Positions 27,716-36,652 of a DNA stretch of 64,000 nt are shown here, in pieces. The translations under genes and the position numbers were made by a program. The stretch is from Algorimicrobium hallyeonense. GTDB lineage: Bacteria; Bacteroidota; Bacteroidia; Flavobacteriales; Flavobacteriaceae. Positions within the stretch are counted from its first letter, which is position 1. The number at the start of each line of letters is the position of its first letter. The stretch covers positions 50,839 through 114,838 of the forward strand of contig NZ_JBHSLA010000007.1 in the NCBI RefSeq assembly GCF_042657385.1. Reading direction: 5' to 3'. The notes below the pieces were generated by a model, which ran no database searches, had not been told where the DNA came from, and was given only the letters and a program-made list of their open reading frames with translations.

Positions 27716-29040
27716 CCTATACAATTATAGATGTTGAAACGACTGGACAGTCCAATAGAATTACTGAAATTTCTATTTTTAAATATGATGGAAATGAAAT
27801 AATTGATGAGTTTACATCCTTGATAAACCCGCAAACCCAAATTCCTATTTATATAACAACTTTAACCGGTATTGACAATGCCATGGTGGCTAATGCGCCG
27901 ACTTTTGAAGAAGTTGCACAAGATATTCTCAATATAACCCAAGACACCATTTTTGTTGCTCATAATGTGAATTTCGATTATAACGTAATACGTAATGAAT
28001 TCAAGTTATTGGATTTAGATTTCAACCGAAAAAAATTATGCACCGTCAGATTGTCTCGGAAATTATTTCCAGGATTTCCGTCTTACAGTTTGGGTAAATT
28101 GTGTAAAAGTTTAGATATAAATTTAACTGACAGACACCGAGCAAGAGGTGATGCCAAAGCCACTGTGGTTCTATTTGATATGTTATTGAAAAAAGATGAA
28201 ACAGGAAACGTTTTTAGTAGTTTTTTAAATAAATCGTCCAGAGAGGCTACACTCCCATCCCACCTACCAACAGCGGTTTTCAATGCCATTCCCAATACAG
28301 CTGGTATTTATTATTTTAAAAACAAAGTAGGAGAAATAATCTATATAGGAAAAGCCAAGGATTTAAAAAAGCGTGTGTTGAGTCACTTTTATAGTAAAAC
28401 TCAAAAATCGTTGGATATGTGTCGGGAAACTAGAGATATTGACTTTGAGTTAGCTGGCAGTGAATTACTCGCGCTTTTAATGGAAGACGCTGCTATTAAG
28501 CATCATTATCCGAAGTTTAATAAGCAAGCTAAACGCAATCCTAAAAGCTATGGAATCTTTAGTTATCAGGACCGGAATGGCATTATGCATTTAGCATTTA
28601 ACCCTGTAAAATCCTGTCCAAACCCGATTAAGGTTTTTCATAATATTAGAGAATGTCGTTTGTTTTTAGAAACGTTTTGCTCAAAGTATGAGTTATGCCC
28701 AAAATATTGTCATTTACAAGAAGGTGTAGCACAATGTTGCCATTATAACATTAAAACCTGCAAAGGTGTTTGTGCTAATAACGAACAACCAAGCAACTAC
28801 AATAAACGGGTTCAAGATGCGCTAGAAATTATAACCAAAGTTGAAGAACATAAAGTTATAAAACGAAAAGGTAGAACATCTGACGAGGAAGCATTTGTTT
28901 TAATTAAAAACGGGGTTTATTTAGGATATGGGTTTATTGATAATACTGAACAAATAAACTCTCCTGCAGATTTAGATAATTTCATAATTCCGCAGAAAGA
29001 CAATTTGGATGTTCAGCAAATCTTGAGAACACACGTATAG
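27712..29040 (+). CDS. DnaQ-like 3'-5' exonuclease fused to a UvrC/Cho-type GIY-YIG nuclease
   Basis: A 442-residue two-nuclease protein. Residues 1-160 are a DEDDh exonuclease: Asp7 and Glu9 in IIDVETTG, Asp89 in NVNFDYNVIR, His142 and Asp147 in RHRARGDA. Residues about 193-275 are a GIY-YIG domain (AGIYYF at 197-202, YIGKAKDLKKR at 211-221). A C-terminal part (to 442) with a Cys/His cluster resembles the remainder of Cho-type proteins. This architecture occurs in actinobacteria and Bacteroidota as a DnaQ-UvrC homolog. It is translationally coupled to the LexA-like gene, which places it in a damage response; the incision substrate is unknown. Confidence 0.88.
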   Translation: MTYTIIDVETTGQSNRITEISIFKYDGNEIIDEFTSLINPQTQIPIYITTLTGIDNAMVANAPTFEEVAQDILNITQDTIFVAHNVNFDYNVIRNEFKLLDLDFNRKKLCTVRLSRKLFPGFPSYSLGKLCKSLDINLTDRHRARGDAKATVVLFDMLLKKDETGNVFSSFLNKSSREATLPSHLPTAVFNAIPNTAGIYYFKNKVGEIIYIGKAKDLKKRVLSHFYSKTQKSLDMCRETRDIDFELAGSELLALLMEDAAIKHHYPKFNKQAKRNPKSYGIFSYQDRNGIMHLAFNPVKSCPNPIKVFHNIRECRLFLETFCSKYELCPKYCHLQEGVAQCCHYNIKTCKGVCANNEQPSNYNKRVQDALEIITKVEEHKVIKRKGRTSDEEAFVLIKNGVYLGYGFIDNTEQINSPADLDNFIIPQKDNLDVQQILRTHV

Positions 29041-29293
29041 TAACTCATATAAATATTATTATTTCCGTTAGGCTTCCTTTATACACTGTAACAATGTTAG
29101 AAATTTTCATGATATTCAAATGTGTTTTAAACTAAAATAAAATGTGCTTGACCAGTTGCTCTTAAATTTCAGTAAGCAGGTTTAATTCGTTTTAAAATAA
29201 TTTAAACAGTTAAAGTTGAATTGAATGCAGTTAATAAAACATCAAGTATTCTAATATCTTTATGCTAATTTAAACTTTAAACACTAAATTATT

Positions 29294-29446
29294 ATGTCAT
29301 TACTAACTATCATTTTAAATATTTTACTTCCGCCTTTATCTGTTTTTATGCAAAAAGGTTTAGGAAGTGCTTTTTTAATTAGCATTCTTTTAACAATAAT
29401 TGGGTGGATTCCTGGAGTTATTCATGCTTTTATAGTAACTGATTAA
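29294..29446 (+). CDS. UPF0057/PMP3-family small membrane protein
   Basis: A 50-residue protein with two transmembrane helices. The family pattern is clear: ILLPPLSVFMQKG in the first helix region and ILLTIIGWIPGVIHAFIV in the second. Relatives in yeast, plants and bacteria (YqaE) are linked to membrane potential and salt or stress response. TATCTTTA near 29256 may be a weak -7 box. The frame is too short for usual cut-offs, but the motif match is strong. Confidence 0.85.
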   Translation: MSLLTIILNILLPPLSVFMQKGLGSAFLISILLTIIGWIPGVIHAFIVTD

Positions 29447-29522
29447 TTTTCAAAACCCCACTTTATAAAATTAAAAGGAATAGATTATTTAATAATTTCA
29501 CAATCATTTAATTTCATATATT

Positions 29523-29678
29523 ATGACAAACGACAAAGAAAATCCAAAAACAGAGCACGAAAAGACCTTGCATCAAAACGCAACTAACGAAAAAGGTGCC
29601 CAAAAAAAAGATCACTATAATCAATATGGGAAATCAGACGAGGATAGAAAAAAACGGGCTTCAAAAGAAAATGATTAA
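29523..29678 (+). CDS. Small hydrophilic protein of unknown function
   Basis: A 51-residue, Lys/Asp/Glu/Asn-rich protein with no hydrophobic core, probably disordered. It lies between the UPF0057 gene and the PAP2 gene, all on the + strand, and resembles small stress-related hydrophilic proteins in composition only. No family is recognised. Confidence 0.5.
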   Translation: MTNDKENPKTEHEKTLHQNATNEKGAQKKDHYNQYGKSDEDRKKRASKEND

Positions 29679-29704
29679 TATCTTATAGATTTCGCCATGC
29701 CATT

Positions 29705-30433
29705 ATGCTAAAACTAATTAAATTTGCTCTTAAACAACTTAAGCAACTTCTTAAACATTGGCATAGTAAATATCAGAACCAAATACCCTATTTCTTAATT
29801 TTAGGATTAGCGTTATTTCTTATTATTGGTGGTATAAATCTATTTATTGAATTAACTGAAAATCTAAAAACGGATTCTATAGCGCAGTTTGATACTGCTG
29901 TTACTAGATTCATTTTATCGTACAGGTCCGAATCCTTGACACAATATTTCACTTTTATAACTGAAGTAGGCGATATCTATGGGTATTTAATAGTTTTTAC
30001 TTTATGCACTATATTATTCTACCTAATTTTAAAAAGTTGGAACTACGTCGTTCAGTTAAGCCTGGTGATGCTATTAGCCTTGAGTTCTAATTTAATTTTA
30101 AAACAAATTATAAATAGATCTAGACCCGAATTAGAACATTTAGTAACTGTTAAAACATTGAGTTATCCAAGCGGTCATGCCATGACAGCTATGGCATTTT
30201 ACGGATTTCTAATTTTTCTGTTTTATGGTTTTAAAATTCATAGATTTTTAAAATTTACCATAATTACACTTTTAATATTTCTTATATTTAGTATTGGTAT
30301 TAGTCGCATTTACCTTGGCGTGCATTTTCCATCTGATATTCTTGGTGGCTTTGTAGCAGGTTTCATTTGGGTTATTTTTTGTGCTATTGTATTTAGCATA
30401 ATTACAGTGTTTGGTAAAGATCCAAAAACATGA
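29705..30433 (+). CDS. PAP2-family membrane phosphatase
   Basis: A 242-residue protein with about six transmembrane helices and the three PAP2 motifs: KQIINRSRP (KxxxxxxRP), PSGHAM (PSGH) and SRIYLGVHFPSDILGG (SRxxxxxHxxxD). Members hydrolyse lipid phosphates such as phosphatidate, phosphatidylglycerol phosphate or undecaprenyl diphosphate on the outer face of the inner membrane; the substrate here is not determined. Its N-terminus has a Lys-rich cytoplasmic stretch before the first helix. Confidence 0.9.
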   Translation: MLKLIKFALKQLKQLLKHWHSKYQNQIPYFLILGLALFLIIGGINLFIELTENLKTDSIAQFDTAVTRFILSYRSESLTQYFTFITEVGDIYGYLIVFTLCTILFYLILKSWNYVVQLSLVMLLALSSNLILKQIINRSRPELEHLVTVKTLSYPSGHAMTAMAFYGFLIFLFYGFKIHRFLKFTIITLLIFLIFSIGISRIYLGVHFPSDILGGFVAGFIWVIFCAIVFSIITVFGKDPKT

Positions 30434-30551
30434 GATTAATTGTATTAATCTGAAGGTGTTTAAATTAAATAAACAGGCTCTTATTTTTTGAGGTTAGATT
30501 ATTGGTTTTAAATAATATTAAATTTATCTTCGGACGCATAGCTCATATATC

Positions 30552-31613
30552 GTGGATAAAAAACTCATTTCCAAAAAAAAACCCGCCTTTCCTATCACGC
30601 CATTATTGTCGGATTACCTGACTGCGCAAGGACGAAATATTAAAATCCCTATTTTTTATGACGATTTACTGCGCTTCCAAGGTGCTGTAGAAATTCTAGA
30701 TGAAAATGATAATGATACCTTATGGATTCGAACCTATTTTGCCGAACATGAACGTGACGAAATAGAATACAGCCTAAAACAAATGTATTCCATTCTGCAT
30801 TCCGATGGAAGCGATAGCTTAATTCCTTACCTCAATATTGATAGTATAGACTTTTGCACCTTTGGTAATACCAAACCGTTTCGCATAAAAGTGAGGAATG
30901 TTTTAAACGATAATTACATTTTTCTATATGTGAAAAAAGCTGATGCTTCCCGTGTTTACGGACTGGAATTGGAGCATTTACTATCGCCTAATCATATTAC
31001 ATTTCTGGTTCATAAAGACACCTTAATTGAAGAACACATCTCTGGAATTGCTGGCGACACCTTTATTAGTGAGCATTTAGAAAAACTATCTGACCAAGAT
31101 AAACGCGCATTGGCCAAAGAGTTTGTAAAGTTCAACGAGCGTTGTTTTGTAAGGCTTTTAGCAGATATGCGTTCCTATAATTATGTGGTGGTTATTACAC
31201 AAGATTTTGACCGTGTACAATACCGCATTCGCGCTGTCGATTTTGATCAGCAAAGTTATGAAGGGAACCCTAAAGTTTATAAACCGCAGTTTTTAAAAGA
31301 AAACAATGCTTTAGTAAAATTAAGCTTGGAGGTTTTAGCGCCTGAATCTATAGTACAATATGAATTAGAAGAACGATCCTTACTCGCAAAACGTGCTACC
31401 AGTGAACATGAGCGCTTGGAACACCTTTTAAATTGCATGAGAGAAGACAATATATCAACACCAGAAAAAGTAAAGCAACTCAAAAAAGGATTGTTTGATT
31501 TGGTTGGTGATGTCAATTTTAAAAAATCTAAAAATATGGGGGAATTGTTAGCTAATGCCATCGATTTTATTGTTAGAAATTACAAAAATGAAAATCCTTA
31601 TATCATCAAATAA
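30552..31613 (+). CDS. Conserved protein of unknown function upstream of pyruvate carboxylase
   Basis: A 353-residue soluble protein with no signal peptide or transmembrane helix, starting at GTG 30552; no in-frame ATG gives a longer reading. It has a beta-rich N-terminal half and a helical C-terminal half (from about residue 255, charged helices). No catalytic motif is recognised. It ends 12 bp before the pyruvate carboxylase start, so the two are likely co-transcribed, and a link to carboxylase expression or anaplerosis is only a contextual guess. Confidence 0.75.
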   Translation: MDKKLISKKKPAFPITPLLSDYLTAQGRNIKIPIFYDDLLRFQGAVEILDENDNDTLWIRTYFAEHERDEIEYSLKQMYSILHSDGSDSLIPYLNIDSIDFCTFGNTKPFRIKVRNVLNDNYIFLYVKKADASRVYGLELEHLLSPNHITFLVHKDTLIEEHISGIAGDTFISEHLEKLSDQDKRALAKEFVKFNERCFVRLLADMRSYNYVVVITQDFDRVQYRIRAVDFDQQSYEGNPKVYKPQFLKENNALVKLSLEVLAPESIVQYELEERSLLAKRATSEHERLEHLLNCMREDNISTPEKVKQLKKGLFDLVGDVNFKKSKNMGELLANAIDFIVRNYKNENPYIIK

Positions 31614-31625
31614 AACGGACAAGAC

Positions 31626-34600
31626 ATGAAAATTAAAAAAGTATTAATTGCAAACAGAGGTGAAATTGCCATACGTATTTTACGTGCTTGTACCGAATTA
31701 AATTTGGATACGGTTGCTATTTACACCTACGAAGATCGCTATTCACAACACCGAAATAAAGCCGATGAATCCTACCAAATTGGTGAAGACAACCAACCCT
31801 TAAAACCATATTTAAACAGTGATGAAATTATTGCACTAGCCAAATCTAAACATGTAGATGCTATTCATCCAGGTTACGGTTTCCTTTCAGAGAATTCAGA
31901 ATTTGCTAGAAAATGTGCTCAAAACGGAATTATTTTTATTGGTCCAAATCCAGATGTTATGGATGCCTTGGGCGATAAAATTACCGCTAAAAAAATTGCA
32001 GTAAAATGCAAGGTTCCTATTATTGAAAGCAATAAAAAGAAATTAACCTCTTTAAAAATTGCTGTTTCTGAAGCCAAAAACATAGGTTACCCACTAATGT
32101 TGAAAGCTGCATCCGGTGGTGGTGGTCGCGGTATGCGTATTATTCGCAAGCCGGAAGATTTAGAACAAAATTTCGATTCCGCTAAAAACGAAGCCCTAAA
32201 TGCTTTTGGCGATGACACCATGTTTCTAGAGAAATATGTTGAAGATCCAAAACATATAGAAGTTCAAATTGTAGCCGATAATCACGGTAATATTCGCCAT
32301 TTATTTGAACGCGATTGTTCAGTTCAAAGACGGCATCAAAAAGTAGTTGAAATTGCACCTTCTTTTAATATTTCAGAAAACGTAAAACAATCGTTATACA
32401 AATATGCTGTCCGTATTGCTGAAGAGGTAAACTATAACAATATTGGAACCGTTGAGTTTCTAGTAGACAAAGCTGATAATGTCTATTTTATTGAAGTTAA
32501 CCCTAGAATTCAAGTAGAACATACGGTTACGGAAATGGTTACTGGAATTGATTTGGTTAAAACACAAATATTTGTTGCAGGTGGCTACAAATTATCTGAT
32601 CAGCAAATTAAAATTTACGAACAAGACTCGTTACGAACTTACGGTTTTGCCTTACAGTGTCGTTTAACCACGGAAGATCCTTCAAATAATTTTACACCAG
32701 ATTACGGAACCATAACCACCTACAGAAGTGCTGCTGGAATGGGAATTCGCTTAGATGCAGGAAGTATTTATCAAGGATATAGTGTGAGTCCTTTTTTCGA
32801 CTCTATGCTAGTAAAAGTTTCGGCTCATGGTAGAACATTGGATGGCGCTGTACGAAAAATGGTTCGTGCTTTAAAAGAATTTCGTGTGCGTGGTGTTAAA
32901 ACCAACATTCACTTTTTACGAAATGTTATTCAGCATGATACCTTTAAACAAGGTAATGTCACGGTTAATTTTATACAAAATACACCGTCACTTTTCAATA
33001 TTAAATTACCACAAGATAGAACCTCCAAGGTCACACAGTTTTTAGGTGAAGTGATAGTCAATGGAAATTCGGATGTAAAACATAAAGATGACAGTAAAAT
33101 TTTTAGAAACCCAAAAGTTCCTAAATTCAATATAAATGAACCCTATCCAAAAGGCACAAAAAACTTACTAACGGAATTAGGCCCAGAAAAATTTTGTGAA
33201 TGGCTTAAGAACGATACTAAAATCCATTATACAGACACCACCATGCGTGATGCGCACCAATCATTATTGGCAACCCGTATGCGGACGTTTGATATGATGA
33301 AAGTAGCAGAAAGTTATGCTAAAAATCATCCAAATACCTTTAGTATGGAAGTTTGGGGTGGCGCCACATTTGATGTGTGCTTACGCTTTTTACATGAAAG
33401 CCCTTGGACCAGATTACGGGAGTTACGAAAAGCCGTTCCAAACATACTTTTTCAAATGCTCCTTCGCGGTAGTAATGGTGTTGGTTATAAAGCCTATCCA
33501 GACAATTTAATTGAGAAGTTTGTTGAGAAATCATGGGAGAATGGTGTGGATGTTTTCAGGATTTTCGATTCCCTAAACTGGGTTAAAGCCATGGAACCAA
33601 GCATCAATTATGTTCGTAATAGAACGGGCGGAATTGCCCAAGCGGCTATCAGTTATACGGATGATATTTTAGATGTGAAACAAACCAAATACAATTTAAA
33701 ATACTATACACAATTAGCCAAAGATTTAGAAAATGCCGGTGCGCATATGATTGCCATTAAAGATATGGCTGGTTTATTAAAACCATATGCAGCAACCGAA
33801 TTGGTTGCCGCTTTAAAAGATGCGGTAAATCTTCCTATTCATTTACATACGCACGATACCTCATCCTTGCAATCTGCAACCTATTTAAAAGCCATAGAAG
33901 CTGGCGTAGATGTTGTGGATGTGGCTTTAGGTGGTTTATCTGGATTAACATCGCAGCCCAACTTCAATTCGGTTGTAGAAATGATGAAGTATGAACCACG
34001 TGCTCATGCTTTTGATATGGATAAGCTGAATCAATTTTCAAACTTTTGGGAAGATACACGCGAATTATATTACCCATTTGAATCCGGTTTAAAAGCGGGT
34101 ACAGCCGAGGTTTACAGACATGAAATTCCAGGCGGTCAGTACTCCAACTTACGTCCACAAGCCATTGCTTTAGGATTAGGTGATCGTTTTGACGACGTGA
34201 AAAAAATGTATACGGAAGTGAACCACATGTTTGGCAATCTAATTAAAGTAACGCCAAGCAGTAAGGTGGTTGGTGATATGGCCATTTTTATGGTGACTAA
34301 TAATTTGAAACCGCAGGATATTATGGAACGTGGTAGTGAAATATCATTTCCAGAATCGGTTATTAGTTTCTTCAGAGGTGACTTAGGTCAACCAACAGGT
34401 GGTTTTCCAAAAGAACTACAAAAAATTATTCTTAAAAATCAGAAACCATATACTGATAGACCGAATGCTCATTTAAGGCCCATAGATTTCGATTTAGAAT
34501 ACGAAGATTTTAAAAAGAAATTTCAAAAAGGATTTACACGCGCTTTAGAAATTGAAGATTTTTTATCCTACACATTATATCCAAAAGTGTTTGAACAAGC

Positions 34601-35078
34601 ACATGAAAACTACAAACTGTACGGAAATTTAGCACTGGTTCCTACCAAGAATTTTTTCTATGGCATGAAACAACGCGAAGAAACGCTGATAGAATTGGAG
34701 CCAGGGAAAACAATTATTGTAAGATTACTTTCCGTAGGTATTCCTAACGAAGATGGTGTTCGTATTGTGTTTTTTAGTGTGAATGGCGAAAACCGTTTTG
34801 TAGAAGTTTTAGACCGCTCGTTAAATATTAAAAAAGAAGAACATATAAAAATTGATCCTGAGAACTCTAATCACATAGGCGCACCCTTACAAGGATCCTT
34901 AACTAAAGTTTTGGTAAAACGCGGACAACAAATTAAAGAAAACGATCCGTTATTTATAATTGAAGCCATGAAAATGGAAACAACGGTAACCGCCTTTAAA
35001 GCTGGGAAAGTAAAGTCTATTGTTTTAAAAGAAGGCACTATGGTCATGCAAGATGATTTAGTTCTCAGTATGGAGTAA
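31626..35078 (+). CDS. pyc: Pyruvate carboxylase
   Basis: A 1,150-residue single-chain biotin enzyme, full length for the family. The biotin carboxylase domain (about 1-455) has VLIANRGEIAIRI, the glycine-rich ATP loop AASGGGGRGMRI, and EVNPRIQVEHTVTE. The carboxyltransferase domain (about 530-1000) starts with DTTMRDAHQSLLATRMR and includes HLHTHDTS for metal binding. The biotinyl domain ends the chain with EAMKMET, Lys1116 carrying biotin. It converts pyruvate, bicarbonate and ATP to oxaloacetate. A terminator follows within 60 bp. Confidence 0.96.
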   Translation: MKIKKVLIANRGEIAIRILRACTELNLDTVAIYTYEDRYSQHRNKADESYQIGEDNQPLKPYLNSDEIIALAKSKHVDAIHPGYGFLSENSEFARKCAQNGIIFIGPNPDVMDALGDKITAKKIAVKCKVPIIESNKKKLTSLKIAVSEAKNIGYPLMLKAASGGGGRGMRIIRKPEDLEQNFDSAKNEALNAFGDDTMFLEKYVEDPKHIEVQIVADNHGNIRHLFERDCSVQRRHQKVVEIAPSFNISENVKQSLYKYAVRIAEEVNYNNIGTVEFLVDKADNVYFIEVNPRIQVEHTVTEMVTGIDLVKTQIFVAGGYKLSDQQIKIYEQDSLRTYGFALQCRLTTEDPSNNFTPDYGTITTYRSAAGMGIRLDAGSIYQGYSVSPFFDSMLVKVSAHGRTLDGAVRKMVRALKEFRVRGVKTNIHFLRNVIQHDTFKQGNVTVNFIQNTPSLFNIKLPQDRTSKVTQFLGEVIVNGNSDVKHKDDSKIFRNPKVPKFNINEPYPKGTKNLLTELGPEKFCEWLKNDTKIHYTDTTMRDAHQSLLATRMRTFDMMKVAESYAKNHPNTFSMEVWGGATFDVCLRFLHESPWTRLRELRKAVPNILFQMLLRGSNGVGYKAYPDNLIEKFVEKSWENGVDVFRIFDSLNWVKAMEPSINYVRNRTGGIAQAAISYTDDILDVKQTKYNLKYYTQLAKDLENAGAHMIAIKDMAGLLKPYAATELVAALKDAVNLPIHLHTHDTSSLQSATYLKAIEAGVDVVDVALGGLSGLTSQPNFNSVVEMMKYEPRAHAFDMDKLNQFSNFWEDTRELYYPFESGLKAGTAEVYRHEIPGGQYSNLRPQAIALGLGDRFDDVKKMYTEVNHMFGNLIKVTPSSKVVGDMAIFMVTNNLKPQDIMERGSEISFPESVISFFRGDLGQPTGGFPKELQKIILKNQKPYTDRPNAHLRPIDFDLEYEDFKKKFQKGFTRALEIEDFLSYTLYPKVFEQAHENYKLYGNLALVPTKNFFYGMKQREETLIELEPGKTIIVRLLSVGIPNEDGVRIVFFSVNGENRFVEVLDRSLNIKKEEHIKIDPENSNHIGAPLQGSLTKVLVKRGQQIKENDPLFIIEAMKMETTVTAFKAGKVKSIVLKEGTMVMQDDLVLSME

Positions 35079-35128
35079 CATAAAAAACCTTAAACAGAAT
35101 ATTTCTGATAATATTCTTGAAAATTTTG

Positions 35129-35157
35129 AAAGCCAGAAATTATTTTCTGGCTTTTTT
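35129..35157 (+). terminator. Rho-independent terminator of pyc
   Basis: Perfect 11-bp stem AAAGCCAGAAA / TTTCTGGCTTT, 4-nt loop and T run. Confidence 0.88.
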
Positions 35158-35230
35158 CATATTTCATGTTAACCTTTTAAAACTTATTGACATTAAAAGA
35201 TTCATTTATAAATTTAAATAATTAAGAATC

Positions 35231-35854
35231 ATGAAAACACATGTAACCACAATTAAATCTATTTTTTTTAAGTCTAAACTAGTGCTTGCGGCAGTACTAA
35301 TAACGTTTAGTTTCTCATGCTCCCCGGAAGATGGCACAGATGGAGCCGATGGAGCCCAAGGCATTCAAGGTGAACAAGGACCACAAGGTGAACAGGGTGA
35401 ATCAGGGAGTGCTAATGCAAGTAAATATGTTATTACAGTTGCAGACACAGATTGGGACGGCAGCTATCATTATGGCGGCAATAATAGTCATACTGTATAC
35501 AGTATCCCAGCTTCGCTGACAGGAAACATCGGAATAAGCGATCCAGATTATGTTGTAATTGCATACGGAAGACCAACGGGAACCAATTATGGTGAGAAAA
35601 AACATTTACCTTATGTGTTTGGCGTAGATAACAATTATGGCTTAAAATTTGAGTTATTACTTTCCAGAAATGAACTTTCCATGTCTAAAACTACAAATGG
35701 CTGGAATAACAGTTCCGTTCCTATGGCCGAAAGACCAGACTCTTTCATTTTAGAAATATTTATGATAGAAATGAGCGCAGCCAACAAAGCAAAAATTGAC
35801 ATTGACTTTAATGATTACCATGCGGTTGTCGATTATTTTGAACTAGATAATTAA
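35231..35854 (+). CDS. Lipoprotein with a short collagen-like Gly-X-Y tract
   Basis: A 207-residue lipoprotein with lipobox Cys30 (FSFSC). Residues about 34-59 are eight or nine Gly-X-Y triplets (GTDGADGAQGIQ and onward) rich in Gln and Glu. They are followed by a globular domain of about 145 residues with DTDWDGSYHYGGNN. The collagen-like piece probably forms a short trimeric stalk holding the domain off the outer membrane. The C-terminal domain is unrecognised. It is a single-gene unit between two terminators. Confidence 0.75.
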   Translation: MKTHVTTIKSIFFKSKLVLAAVLITFSFSCSPEDGTDGADGAQGIQGEQGPQGEQGESGSANASKYVITVADTDWDGSYHYGGNNSHTVYSIPASLTGNIGISDPDYVVIAYGRPTGTNYGEKKHLPYVFGVDNNYGLKFELLLSRNELSMSKTTNGWNNSSVPMAERPDSFILEIFMIEMSAANKAKIDIDFNDYHAVVDYFELDN

Positions 35855-35879
35855 AGTAAAATAGGTAATAACTATCAAA

Positions 35880-35912
35880 ATAACCCTCATAATTTGCAGG
35901 GCTATTTTTTTT
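35880..35912 (+). terminator. Probable terminator
   Basis: Short stem (CCCT / AGGG with flanking A/T pairs and one mismatch), 10-nt loop and eight T. It is weaker than its neighbours. Confidence 0.55.
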
Positions 35913-36020
35913 AAGTTAAATCAGGTTTAAAAATATATACCGTTAAAATTATTTTCATTAGAGCAAATATTTTTCAATAATCAACCGTATTTTACGGTAT
36001 AACACTTAATAAATACAATT

Positions 36021-36473
36021 ATGAAAACTATAAGCAACCTAATGGCTATTCTATTTTTTGCATTTGCGGTATCATGTAAGAATGAACCGTCTGATAAAAA
36101 TGCAGATGTGGAACAAAACCCGATGAATGAAGAATTGACCAAAACCACCAATTATGAAGAAAGCGGGAATTTTAAAGAGGAAGAATACATTTTAGACGCC
36201 AATAAAGACAGTTTAAATGTTAATTGGGATTTAGACAATCCGGAAAGACAACAACACCTTTATAAAACGTTTAGTATGACTGAACCACAAATTCAGCAAT
36301 ATGAAAAAGCGCTAGAAGATTGGTGGAAATCAGATGATGATAGTCCTTATGATAAATTATCAGCCAATGAACGTATTAAAAAAGAAGATGACATTCTGAA
36401 AGACATTTTAAATGATTCGCAATATAAAAAATACCGCGAATGGGCCAATGATAACGACAAACGTGGTATTTAA
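36021..36473 (+). CDS. Lipoprotein of unknown function
   Basis: A 150-residue lipoprotein with lipobox Cys19 (FAVSC). The mature part is strongly charged and helical; residues about 80-145 contain QQHLYKTFSMTEPQIQQYEKAL and NDSQYKKYREWAND, which read like a small helical bundle of the kind seen in Spy/CpxP-like periplasmic proteins, but this is only a resemblance. It is a single-gene unit closed by a strong terminator. Confidence 0.7.
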   Translation: MKTISNLMAILFFAFAVSCKNEPSDKNADVEQNPMNEELTKTTNYEESGNFKEEEYILDANKDSLNVNWDLDNPERQQHLYKTFSMTEPQIQQYEKALEDWWKSDDDSPYDKLSANERIKKEDDILKDILNDSQYKKYREWANDNDKRGI

Positions 36474-36504
36474 TACTAATTAATACAGCACTAGTAGAAA
36501 AACT

Positions 36505-36540
36505 AAAAGTCTCAAATTACATATTAATTTGAGACTTTTT
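36505..36540 (+). terminator. Rho-independent terminator
   Basis: Perfect 15-bp stem AAAAGTCTCAAATTA / TAATTTGAGACTTTT with a 5-nt loop and T run. Confidence 0.9.
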
Positions 36541-36560
36541 ACATTCGGGAAAATTTAGAT

Positions 36561-36568
36561 TATTTTTG
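36561..36568 (+). promoter_or_regulatory. -7 promoter box of the flavin monooxygenase gene
   Basis: TATTTTTG matches TAnnTTTG. A transcript would start near 36575, giving a leader of about 78 nt to the GTG chosen at 36653. Confidence 0.5.
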
Positions 36569-36652
36569 CCGAGATTTCCATTGAAATATGTTTCACATAA
36601 TGTCTTTTATTTCAATCACATCATTAAGAAAATCACGTTAACTACCTTAAAA

